Below, one piece after another: positions 43,509 to 52,000 of a stretch of 52,000 nucleotides of DNA; position 1 is the stretch's first letter; each line of letters begins with the position of its first letter. A model generated the notes under the pieces. That model was not told where the DNA came from. It did no database searches and was given only the letters and a program-made list of their open reading frames with translations. The DNA is from Adiantum capillus-veneris (lineage: Eukaryota > Streptophyta > Polypodiopsida > Polypodiales > Pteridaceae), in the NCBI GenBank assembly GCA_014529385.2, contig CM043943.1, forward strand, positions 97,742,355 through 97,794,354. The letters run 5' to 3'. The position numbers and the translations under genes are program-made.

Positions 43509-44630
43509 TCATGAATTAGAATCCTCTTGAGTGTCATTCATATATATGGGGTCGTCACCAGTCCCTATGTTGATCCTTGAATTGGAGTCTGACTTCACTG
43601 CGTTTTGCGATCTCTTCCTTCGTGTTTTGTTCTTTTTCTGAGATTGGGCAATGGATGTTGTGTCTCTTTCCTCAAGAATATAATTTTGTTTTTGGAGCAT
43701 CTATCGTGTGAGTACGTTTACTGGTACCAGAGGTATACTTTGTGATGGCTCCTTCGTAACCTCAATCAAGTTTAATGGCGTAATCTCCACCGGTGCATTT
43801 GAATTATTTGGACATTGGGCAATCAAATGATCTATGCCACATCAATTACACATGAGTATCGGCATTGTAGACATGGTCACTTGATTGGTTTGCATTAGTG
43901 TGGCGTTCTTTTGTAGCCTAATAGGACACTCGGCCACACGATGTGGACCTCCACACTCATAGCATTGAAGAGGTGGTCTCTTGGTAGTGTAATTGATATT
44001 TTGGCCTCTTACAGCAAGAGCAGCTACTTGATAGAGAGGTTTGACTTGTCCCCAATAGTCCTCCATGTAGTATTGTGAACTTTCTTCAAGCGCATCCATC
44101 CCATAGGCAATATTAGGGTCTATATCTTCCTTATAGCCTTCCAAACAAGCAATAGATGACTCACAACCCACTTGATTCACTGAAGCGATTCTCGGATGTG
44201 TTGTTTGTGGTCCTAGCACTGGAGGTGGTAAGGGTGTTGTTTGAACAACATTTTGGGTCCTAAGGACCATGTGTTGTGATGTTTGGTCAAGAGGTGGGGC
44301 CGGCATCAATGCAAGCAATCGAGGTGTTTCTGTCCATGCTAAGATTGGTCTATTGGCCATCACATGCTTAAATACTATGCAATCCTTAGCTTGATGACCA
44401 TACCTCCCACAAGCATTGCAGTTCCCATTGAATTTTACTCTAAAAGTAGGGAATTCACTGGTATTATGCGGTCCATAGCATACTGAGAACCATTGTTGCT
44501 CCCTTCTTGGATAAATATGATTGTTTTGCGGAGCACAATTATCTCTAAGACTCTCTTGAATGGCCTTGGTGAGATTTTCTAAAGTCATCTCAGATATCTT
44601 TGGCTTCTTAGAAATAGGCTTTAGGTTCAT
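43509..44630 (-). pseudogene. element I gag C-terminal part with two zinc knuckles
   Basis: Frame 44630-43842 contains CNACGRYGHQAKDC (C-X2-C-X4-H-X4-C) and, about 130 residues later, CYECGGPHRVAEC, a knuckle with one residue fewer between the second C and H. Two widely spaced knuckles are less usual than one. Between them is a linker with proline and tyrosine (DALEESSQYYMEDYWGQVKP). Frame 43700-43509 (KKNKTRRKRSQNAVKSDSNS) is a basic stretch. Confidence 0.82.
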
Positions 44631-44789
44631 TGGCTAATGCCCCAATGCTTGCGAGCTAGTAGATTTAGGCTCAACAGACACTCTTTCTCCTTGAATCATT
44701 AAATTATCCTCCAATTGGATCGCATTGGTGGTGACTGCTTCACAAGTGGTGACACCTCTAATGACTAGGCCATTGTAGATATCCTCATG

Positions 44790-45767
44790 TCATAATCCCC
44801 TAATAAATCTATCAAGAAATTGATTATTATTGAAGCGCTCATTTTGATTACAACAAGAATTCAAATGCTTTAAGTGACTAATAAAGTCTCTCACCGACTC
44901 TCCTTCCTCTTGTTGGGCTTTCTGGAGCTGAGAGGCTACACCCCAAAGCACTCCCTCTTGTATGTATTCTTTTAAGAAGAATCTCCTAAGAGTAGGGTAA
45001 CTCGTTTTTTCTTCCACCCTCGGGATTCTATACCAATCCCCAGCCTTCCCACTTAAGGTTAGGCTTAAAGCATTACTCTTATGTAGGTCATTGTGTTCTC
45101 CTAGAGAACCGCATATTTGTTCAAACACTTCGATATGCTTTCTCACATCCCTGTCTCCACTAAATTTTTGTGTGAGCTTGGCTATATTTGTACTGCCTTA
45201 CTTCTAGGTTCTCTATCAGGCATATTACACATATTCTCAACAATAGATCGACCGACAGCTTGAGCAAATGTATCCAAGTCACGTAAGTGAGCAAGAACTA
45301 TGGGTGGAGATGCTCCAAAGACTACATGTGGAGTAGGTATTGGCATTGGGCTTGGCGCATAGAAAGCCCTTGGGTTCCACATTTGGAATGGTGTTGTGCC
45401 GGTCCAAACTTCATATGTGTGGCCCTAGGCATAGCAGACATCGGATGTGACATGTTAATGCTAGCCGTTATGGTCCCATGGAAATTAAGAGCTTGGGTGG
45501 TTGTGGAGCATAGGTAGTTGAAACAATGGGAGGGGTAGGGACTACATGAGTACGAGGACCCATGGGTGTATACGATTGGTACACACTTGTAGGTATTGTT
45601 GCAGGCATTGAGCTACCATGTAGTGGTGCTTTACTAACAAATGAGGTCCATGGTGTGTTTCTTGGCATGCCCATCATTGGGGTAGGCATGGTAGCCGTGG
45701 TTTCATCAAGGGAAAGATGAGCTAGACTTGGAAAGGTAAAGCTATCGCTTGTGGGCTCAGATTTCAC
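44790..45767 (-). pseudogene. element I gag capsid region
   Basis: 45146-44790 is the retrotransposon gag core: ALSLTLSGKAGDWYRIP, YPTLRRFFLKEY, QLQKAQQEEGESVRDFISHL. The WY motif and ESVRDFI segment are typical of Retrotrans_gag (PF03732-like). Upstream, 45767-45468 and 45382-45182 are proline-, threonine- and methionine-rich low-complexity sequence (MPTPMMGMPRNTPW; FYAPSPMPIPTPHVVFGASP). Frames change near 45460, 45180 and 44790. Confidence 0.83.
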
Positions 45768-46128
45768 TGAGACCCCTGACTAAACCACATATGGAGGATC
45801 AATTGAACTTACCAAGGGAGTGTCCATTTGCAATAAGCAAGGATTTAATATTTACGTGATCACAAAGTGTCAATTAACATTAACAACTATATAAATTGGA
45901 GTTTTTCAAAATTGGTTTCTTCCCCTTTCATCCAATAGTATAAATGCATGACTTTGTCAACGTTAACAAAAGATTCACCTTACCAACTAGATGTTCACTC
46001 TAATGTCATTTTGAGTGATTACGTTGAATTTTAAATCCCTGGCAATAAGGTTGGTTGTTTAGCCTTTCCTATATCCAAGAATCTCGTGAGACCCGTTGAA
46101 GGCATGTGGATCCCCTTGTTCTGTCTCT

Positions 46129-46641
46129 CTAGTTAAATAACCCTATGGATGACCTCACAATTACTCTTTGTTGTTGATCCTCCACACTAGTAGCTTCCGT
46201 TGTGGATTGTAGGACATCTAACCAACCCACGTGATAGGTGTGACCTGTGTATAGGTCGGTTAGAGTTTCCGTTTGTAGTTCGTACTCCCAGTTCTCATTT
46301 AAGAAGACTCCATCTAGGCTTGAGGTGCTAGGGGTGTCCTTTGAGCTAGATGCAATGTTGCTCTCTATGGGTTTGCCCTTAGTGGTTGCTAAGTTAGGCG
46401 CACTCGATTGCTCTCCTAGCAAGGATATTGGCATAGGATCTTTCTCTTTTAACTCTCTTCGTTGCTCCGCCTTGCGTAAACTCTCAATTTCCTTTTCCCT
46501 AGCCGTGATGATGTATTGCTTAACCTCTTGCACTTTGGCAAGGCTTCTACCATCAGGTAATACGACCTGGGAGGGGAAAAGCTCTAAAGAGTCAGGGGGT
46601 GCAGTGAATGGAGTATTCACGTGCACAGTCTTTAAGGGCAT
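46129..46641 (-). CDS. element I unidentified N-terminal ORF (170 aa)
   Basis: An open frame of 170 codons at the 5' end of the coding part, from the ATG at 46641 (MPLKTVHVNTPFTAPPDSLE). It has a charged, probably coiled-coil stretch (ITAREKEIESLRKAEQRREL) and a serine-rich middle, then ENWEYELQTETLTDLYTGHT. No zinc knuckle or capsid motif. It could be the start of gag or a separate leader protein. I do not recognise it. Confidence 0.6.
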   Translation of the reverse strand: MPLKTVHVNTPFTAPPDSLELFPSQVVLPDGRSLAKVQEVKQYIITAREKEIESLRKAEQRRELKEKDPMPISLLGEQSSAPNLATTKGKPIESNIASSSKDTPSTSSLDGVFLNENWEYELQTETLTDLYTGHTYHVGWLDVLQSTTEATSVEDQQQRVIVRSSIGLFN

Positions 46642-47183
46642 AGGGTCTACGATCGATCACTTGAAGCTCCGTTGGTCCTCAAAAAGGTCAATTTTTAGCT
46701 ACATGTGAGGCTAAAATATGTAATTTTAAAGGGCAATTGAGGCCTGAGCCTGAGCGTGAGCTTGGGCTTGGGTCTGGGCGATATTCCCGATCCCAATCCT
46801 ACCTTTAAATTTTTTTTATTTTTTTTTTTGGGCTTAGGTTGCCGCAGCCGTGCTGTGCGCGCGAGCACACACACACCTAACCTACCTACTTACAACTACT
46901 GCTACACACTAACACACTACTACAGTAACTTATTAGCTCTAACAAATCTACTTACTACTTACTGTACTTTACACATAACTAGTATTATGGATCTACTACC
47001 TTAATCCTAACACCTTATCACAGAAAAACACAGTACCTTTCAATTCCTTATTAACAAAACAATACACATCAGCAAAACAAACTTCTTCTCAAAACACACA
47101 CCTTCCTTCTCTACCTTTCCTACAATTGACATTGCACCACAAAGAAGCACAGAGTGCCATTCAAGCACAGAGTGTATGGAATT
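46642..47183. other. 5' leader of element I
   Basis: Contains gag-cctgag-like hexamer repeats near 46740-46776, a T-rich block at 46809-46830, and an AC-rich stretch (46860-47000). No ORF. Confidence 0.55.
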
Positions 47184-47201
47184 TCCCCGATAGCGACGCC
47201 A
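47184..47201 (-). other. primer binding site of element I (tRNA-Asp type)
   Basis: The minus strand reads TGGCGTCGCTATCGGGGA, close to TGGCGCCGTTGCCGGGGA, the tRNA-Asp complement used by Athila and Tat/Retand elements. It lies five bases from the LTR. Confidence 0.82.
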
Positions 47202-47206
47202 AAAAA

Positions 47207-47464
47207 TGTGCGCGTCTTGTTGCACATGTCAATGCAAGGGACTTGCTGATACACTGTGTGTGAGACACAATGGCTCCAAGCATGCAACTATCCTACAAAG
47301 ATGGCGATGGTGTGTCACTCACCGCCCTATGCTTGCTGTCGTGGAGAATTCCTCGCCACGAAGAAGAAGGAGCTGCCGCTGCGTCGCGCTCAACTGCTTT
47401 GCCATCACCGCGTCGTCGTCGCAATGCTTGATCACTCTCTCTCTCTCTCTCTCTCTCTCTCACG

Positions 47465-47499
<35 letters not shown>

Positions 47500-47786
47500 A
47501 GGAGATGAAGAAGAAGAATATGGAGATGGAGCGAGAGCACTCTTCAATTGCACAAATGAGAGAACGAATTTTAGGTTTAGGTGACTTTTATATGAGCTCG
47601 CCCCATTCACACTTGGGCGCCCATACTTAGCTAACTAACCCCTTGAATATTCCAGTTAGAGTGCGCCTCTCATCGACGATCACTCTTACCCTTTTTCTAT
47701 TGGACCGACAAGCCCGGTACCTGACTCTACCAAATAAGTAATACGGTGTCCATCTTAGGTGATAGGAATGTGCTTGAGGGTTAACA
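47207..47786 (-). repeat. 5' LTR of element I (580 bp)
   Basis: Starts TGTGCGCG and ends GGTTAACA. Longer than the 3' LTR mainly through a longer (CT)n(CA)n tract at about 47433-47496. TATAAAAG on the minus strand at 47585-47592 is the likely promoter TATA box. Confidence 0.93.
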
Positions 47787-47791
47787 CTAAT
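47787..47791. repeat. target site duplication of element I, right copy
   Basis: ctaat, identical to 39351-39355. Confidence 0.92.
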
Positions 47792-48367
47792 GCACCTTGG
47801 TTTCTCATAGTCATCAAAGGTAATGGTAACATTGTGAGGGTTGTACTTGAGAATGGGTCCATAGACTCTATTGAACCAATCCTCGGGTACATAATTCCGC
47901 CATTGGACTTCTTCCATACTCTAATTATGATCTTCTCACAAAAGTTGTATCTTTGGTTTAGCATAAGGACCTTTTTAGTAAGTATGAGTTCACGACTCGG
48001 TATGTCCAAAAGAGAGCATAAGTTAAGGTGAAGAACATATCCTTGTACTTTTACATCGCCTTCTTGGATCTTTTCCTTCACCCAAAGTTGTGGGTTGGTC
48101 ACGAATCCATCAGGTACGCCATGTTGTTGAACACTATAGCTAAAACCTCATTCCCTTGGCTAAAGTATTCAGACGTCACTCTGGGAGCCATTGGTTACTA
48201 CAAAACAAACATTCAAATAAAATTACATCATCGTTGTTGAAAACTTCAATAATTTTATCATAACTCAAACCAAATACTCCCACTCCAGAAGACAACTCAA
48301 ACAAGTGCCACCAACCAATGTCACTTATAGATGCATCAGGAATACAATATTTTTTCTTAAACAGCAT
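47787..48367 (-). pseudogene. element H unidentified pre-gag coding region, proximal part
   Basis: Begins about 75 nt inside the PBS of element H. Blocks: 48367-48176 (CIPDASISDIGWWHLFELSS, LSYDKIIEVFNNDDVILFEC), 48102-47920 (VQGYVLHLNLCSLLDIPSRE, NQRYNFCEKIIIRVWKK), and after a frameshift 47917-47790 (NYVPEDWFNRVYGPILKYNP, HNVTITFDDYEKPRC). The last block resembles the segment at 38551-38390 (VPWKLFFDLFGKSLIYNPRN). No family recognised. Its place inside the LTRs and upstream of gag makes it an extra ORF of the element, as known in Ogre-type elements, though Ogre is not a chromovirus. Confidence 0.6.
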
Positions 48368-48442
48368 GCATGAATGCGTGCATGATGCATAACTAACCCG
48401 ACTAGTATCAAGCTTTAGGCTATCCCTATAACCTTAAGCATT

Positions 48443-48455
48443 GGCTCTAATACCA
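48443..48455 (-). other. primer binding site of element H (tRNA-Met type)
   Basis: The minus strand reads TGGTATTAGAGCC, one base from the initiator-tRNA-Met complement, two bases inside the LTR. Confidence 0.9.
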
Positions 48456-48723
48456 GGTGAGAGATACTCCTCCCCAAGGGTCTATCCACAAAATATACAA
48501 TTTACACTTTTATACAATTTCAATATACATCAGAGTTGCGGAAGCATTTGCATAGGGAAGGAGTTCTCAGCACCCGACCAAGCATGGAGTTTAGGCCATG
48601 ATCCGGACTCCATCCAGAGGTACCTAGCGACTAGTGCTTCCCCTAAATGGATGTTATGAATGAAAGCGTACTCAAGAAAAAATATAACATTGTGGATGGT
48701 GAATATATGTGTACATCGCGTTG

Positions 48724-48725
<2 letters not shown>

Positions 48726-48794
<69 letters not shown>
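48726..48794. repeat. (GA)n microsatellite
   Basis: About 34 GA units in the R-U5 part of the 5' LTR of H. The same place in the 3' LTR (near 31127) has only about six. Confidence 0.95.
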
Positions 48795-48796
<2 letters not shown>

Positions 48797-50876
48797 TATA
48801 GTGGAAGGTGAAATAGAGTACACATAGACATGAGAAGATGACAACAGAGAATCCCTAAATGCCCATCTAAATGGAACAGGCAACTATATATTAATACAAT
48901 GACCAAATCTCGGTATACCATAACATCAAAAAAGTTTACGACAAAATAACTAGCAGAGCACCAGACCTTGTGTAGGGATCGACCAGTCCACCCATCCACT
49001 TTCGCTCTACTAAAGACAAAAATAATTTCACTTCGTCATGAGGGAGCCAGAACACCTCCATCCTACCTGAGCCAGACACAGGTGAGGCCGCTTTGCCTCC
49101 CTCCATGAACCCGATCTCTTAAAGGATCCCAAATACCAGCAGGTGGTAGGGTATCAACACCAACCATACCAATTTAGGTGCCCCGCATCTTCGATGCCTA
49201 ACACCGGGTGTTTAGGCAAAGGCAAGGCAAGATCCCCGACGCGTTATCCGTGTAGGCATTCAACCTCCGACGCACTAACCGTGTAGATGAGCCTAACAAA
49301 AAGAAGAAGACCTAGGCAACACCCCAATCCAGCAAAGCCCCAAGTTAGCGACCCTTTAGTCTAAGGCTAAGCGATGTAGGTGATCCTCACACTTGGAGTT
49401 TGACATATCCCCTGCAATCAATCGGAGTCTACACACATATGACCCTTAAGATGTGATTCTTTCATACATAAAAAGAGTCTGACCAGCGACTAATCATGAT
49501 TAAAAAATCCAATTTTTGACAACATCCAACCATGCAAAGTTGATGCATCACATCTACACTCCACCACTCTAGCACATAGAGCTATTCTTAACCTATAAAG
49601 GTGGAAAGCAATCATAACCATAACTTCACACATGTGCAAAAACAACTTTCTGATATTTTTGGGAGCATGCAAAAGATGCAAATGAAAGTGTTTAACCTCA
49701 ACCCAATGCATCAAGCTAAGCTATATAATGTAGACTATCACTCTATCACGTCACTTTGACCATATGATACTCACAACAAAGGGTAACCCCAAAAGGAAGT
49801 CACTTTATTTATATCTGCTTATGCAGTTTGGAATGTTTAACCTTATACTCTCATGTAATTTTAGGGCCATCTAATGATTGAAATTAACTCACCAAAACAA
49901 ACCATAAAACATATCAAAACAGCTCGGTTAACTCACGATGTCATATTGTATCCCCCTTTGATAGTAGTACTACGCGTGTAGGTAAAACTCATAATAGAGT
50001 GATTAATAACTCGCATTCCCGAAGTGACAAATGAGAACTAATCTCATTTATCATCAAGTTTCATCAAGCTTTTCAATTGGTTAAGTGGGTTTGCCCATCC
50101 AGTGAATCTATATAGTAGTTCTCCAAGGAGCCTGGAGTCAAAAAATTTGGTTGTGTAGTGGGCAGCAATCTGTTTTTTTGACCATATCTCTTAGCTCGTG
50201 CATGTTTTTTACATGACACATAAGAGATAAAATGTTCTAAATGATGTGCTTTATCTATGGTGTAAAAGGTTCGGACTAATTCATAACGGTTTGTGATTTA
50301 TGACCAAAACAGTATTCCTACCGCTTCTAGGACGTGAAACGAAAAGCGCTTCTTTATGCACGTGCATGACCATAATGCATCATGTGCATAAAACAACGTG
50401 TAAAACATGATGAAACAATCATGAGACAACCTCGTATGTACTTAGTTAATCCATACATGCACTCATATGCGAAAAAACAGTCACCGAGAGGGTGACTACG
50501 TAGAAAAACGACATAGAGAGAGAGAGATGATAACTATGGACTTTATGGTTTCTCACCGTGCTTTAGAAACGATTAGGGGTTGTCAAAAGGCTTCTTGATT
50601 TGCCGCAAGAGAGCGGTGATGAGAGCTACGTAGAGGTATCCACCACGAAAACTTCCGGAGAGCGCGTACACCGTGAAACGAGAGAGAAGATAATAAGCAA
50701 ATAGAGAGAGAGTATCCTTCTTCTTCTTCTTCTTCACGCGAGAGAAGAGTTTATGGAGATGGTGATGAAGAGCTTGCACCACTCCGTATAATAGATAAGT
50801 AGTTCTTACGTCAAGGCAAAAGAGCTTCCGCGTCTGAGAGTGTTTCTCTCTTCCTCAAGTGAAAGAAGAGAGGTCT

Positions 50877-50883
50877 TTATATA
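50877..50883 (-). promoter_or_regulatory. LTR promoter TATA box of element H
   Basis: TATATAA within GCCTATATAAAGACC, kept identically in both LTRs (33721-33727 in the other). Confidence 0.6.
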
Positions 50884-51347
50884 GGCTCTCAAGGCCAAAA
50901 GCACTAGCTAAGAATAGAATGAGCAAGGAGAGACAAGTTCACGCACGTTTGTAGCTTTTCATTTTTTTATGTTTTTAATTTTTTAATTTTGTGAGGACAC
51001 GGATTTCGGCGCGCGATTTAGAGATTCTTAGAAGAAGCTTGGCTTCCAAGAAAGGAGTTCTAAACTAAACTCCTCCTCTCTTTTTTAAAAGACTCTTTCT
51101 TTCCTAAAAACAAGCCTTTGCTTTTTTGGTGGTCAACTCTCCCCCTTACCATTCAAATTTTTACATTAAATTTGACCATCCGAATAGTATCTAACCACCT
51201 AATAAAAACCGTAGCCAAACTACGCCACACCTTAACATCCTGACATAATTATGAATTTCCAGTGCTGTCAATCAAAATTCTATGAAATAGATATTGAAAG
51301 TTATTTTTCTTATTTTTAGAAGAGACCCAAAAATTGGGGATCTTACA

Positions 51348-51352
51348 ACATA
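51348..51352. repeat. target site duplication of element H, right copy
   Basis: acata, against gcata at 30850-30854. Confidence 0.75.
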
Positions 51353-51921
51353 ACTATATGACCAATCTTTTTGTCAATAGCATTCAAACGACTAATAGAT
51401 ACTTTTAAGGATCGAACTTCATTCCCTAGTTTGGCTACTTGTCTTTCAAGTCTTCAACTTGCTCCTTGTGCTCTTTAACAGTAAAGAGAGTATCTCCATG
51501 ACCTCATACTGAAAGGCTTCAGTAAACCTATAGAGCTCATGTTGATTGAGCTCCAAACGCCTCATTGTTGAGAAGAACTCTTCTGGAAAAGTCTCTTGGT
51601 CACTTTCACTTGCAGGGTGCTTGAACTTCTTTCCAAATTTTACATAAATATTCATTGGACTCTTGTTGGTTAGCTTCATTACGTTCACAAAATCCTTGAA
51701 TAATGTGTAAACGCAGCACCTTCATCATTCCCATAACCTCTTGATCTAGCAAGTTGCTTTATAGCTTGTAGGTTATTACGATCTGTAGGTGTAGGCATGA
51801 TAACCTCATGAAAACCATGTCCTCCTATAGCAGAAATTGGAGAACCACTGGAAGGGCTACCCATCACTACACCGACATATGAACATGAGTTATTTGAAAA
51901 AGGAACATTTATATATATCAT
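51348..51921 (-). pseudogene. unidentified coiled-coil reading frame interrupted by element H
   Basis: Blocks on the minus strand: 51921-51685 (VVMGSPSSGSPISAIGGHGF, DRNNLQAIKQLARSRGYGND), 51688-51446 (MNIYVKFGKKFKHPASESDQ, LNQHELYRFTEAFQYEVMEI), and after small shifts a heptad-like coil (LERQVAKLGNEVRSLKVSIS) to the element border. It then continues in frame at 30854-30809. Likely starts are the ATGs at 51921 or 51864. I do not recognise the family. It lies just upstream of the Helitron when element H is removed, so it may be an accessory Helitron ORF or part of another old element. Confidence 0.6.
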
Positions 51922-52000
51922 AGACTTTTTTTTTCTTTTTACTACCTCTTTTTCTATCTAATACTACACTATCATTTTTCTCTATTTATCCCATTCTTTC
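51922..52000. other. no recognised feature
   Basis: T-rich stretch at the window end. Confidence 0.5.

Larger units (their letters stand above)
39356..47786 (-). mobile_element. gag-protease-only LTR retrotransposon I, nested in H
   Basis: LTRs of 558 bp (39356-39913) and 580 bp (47207-47786) are flanked by a perfect 5-bp duplication (ctaat). A tRNA-Asp-type PBS adjoins the right LTR and a strong polypurine tract the left one. The minus strand codes for an N-terminal protein, gag with two CCHC knuckles, and a protease. No RT, RNase H or integrase motif can be found in the remaining 1.6 kb. It therefore fits the TR-GAG idea: a non-autonomous element that supplies its own gag and depends on pol from a relative, probably of the Asp-primed Athila/Tat side of Ty3/gypsy (inference from the PBS). 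Confidence 0.92.
30855..51347 (-). mobile_element. large Ty3/gypsy chromovirus H (20.5 kb with nested insertion)
   Basis: LTRs at 30855-34191 and 48458-51347 align along most of their length. The right one begins TGAGAG two bases from a tRNA-Met-type PBS, and both end ATCTTACA. A polypurine tract adjoins the left LTR. On the minus strand come an unidentified region, gag, protease, RT, RNase H, a truncated integrase and a chromodomain. An 8.4-kb element (39356-47786) is nested between the PBS and gag. The LTRs differ by many substitutions and by indels of about 405 and 95 bp, so this copy is old. Without the nested insertion it would be about 12 kb. Confidence 0.92.
48458..51347 (-). repeat. 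5' LTR of element H (2890 bp)
   Basis: TG...CA ends. Holds a (GA)n tract at about 48726-48794 that is short in the other LTR. TATATAA at 50877-50883 on the minus strand leaves a U3 of only about 465 bp and an R-U5 of about 2.4 kb. Confidence 0.92.

Noticed and set aside
46247-46708. Plus-strand frame of 153 codons
   Set aside because: It is the antisense shadow of the 170-codon minus-strand frame of element I.
47293-47630. Frames of 100-124 codons within the right LTR of element I (and their counterparts at 39325-39701)
   Set aside because: They lie in LTR sequence, run through microsatellites, and are not kept in the same form in the two LTRs.
48530-48999. Two overlapping minus-strand frames of about 118 codons
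   Set aside because: They consist largely of the (GA)n tract in the LTR of element H; the other LTR lacks the long version.
1-52000. CRISPR arrays, bacterial operons, ribosomal RNA genes
   Set aside because: No regularly spaced repeats with unique spacers, no Shine-Dalgarno-led gene clusters and no rRNA-like stretch; the content is plant nuclear.

Overview
This is a plant nuclear window made almost entirely of nested, decayed transposable elements. There is no prokaryotic signal. The only host-type sequences are a PPR-type pseudogene, the first two exons of a CYP704-like cytochrome P450 with GT-AG introns, and a split unidentified reading frame. Long dinucleotide tracts, chromoviruses, a LINE and a Helitron fit a large, repeat-rich land-plant genome. 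The style of the PPR remnant makes a fern or other seed-free vascular plant my best guess, but this is inference.

Layout. (A) 1-13313: minus-strand Ty3/gypsy chromovirus with a 1630-bp 5' LTR at 11684-13313 and the end of its 3' LTR at 1-459. It has a tRNA-Met PBS, a split gag, and decayed protease, RT, RNase H, integrase and chromodomain. (B) 4818-10412: nested in the gag of A, an LTR element with two 177-bp LTRs, a 5-bp TSD (ttaga), a Met PBS and a purine tract, but about 5.2 kb of interior with no recognisable gene. (C) 13314-14526: PPR pseudogene into which A inserted. (D) 14.8-16.4 kb: microsatellites and a foldback repeat. (E) 16462-17089: P450 exons. (F) 17865-23746: LINE bounded by an 18-bp TSD, its 5' part inverted (ORF1 start on the minus strand, rest of ORF1 and ORF2 on the plus strand). 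(G) 25933-30204: minus-strand Rep/helicase Helitron remnant. (H) 30855-51347: a 20.5-kb minus-strand chromovirus with LTRs of about 3 kb, a Met PBS, and a gag-pol lacking the integrase core. Between its PBS and gag lies an extra, unidentified coding region. (I) 39356-47786: nested in that extra region, an LTR element with an Asp-type PBS and a perfect TSD (ctaat) that carries gag and protease but no reverse transcriptase, RNase H or integrase. Element H itself interrupts a small reading frame whose two halves (51348-51921 and 30809-30854) join in frame across the TSD.

All pol-bearing elements look dead: each has frameshifts or changed catalytic residues. Nesting gives a relative order of insertion: A before B, and H before I. 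The most interesting items are the unidentified pre-gag coding region of H with its internally duplicated motif, the gag-protease-only element I, the coding-free short-LTR element B with strong leader hairpins, and the twin-priming-like inversion of the LINE.
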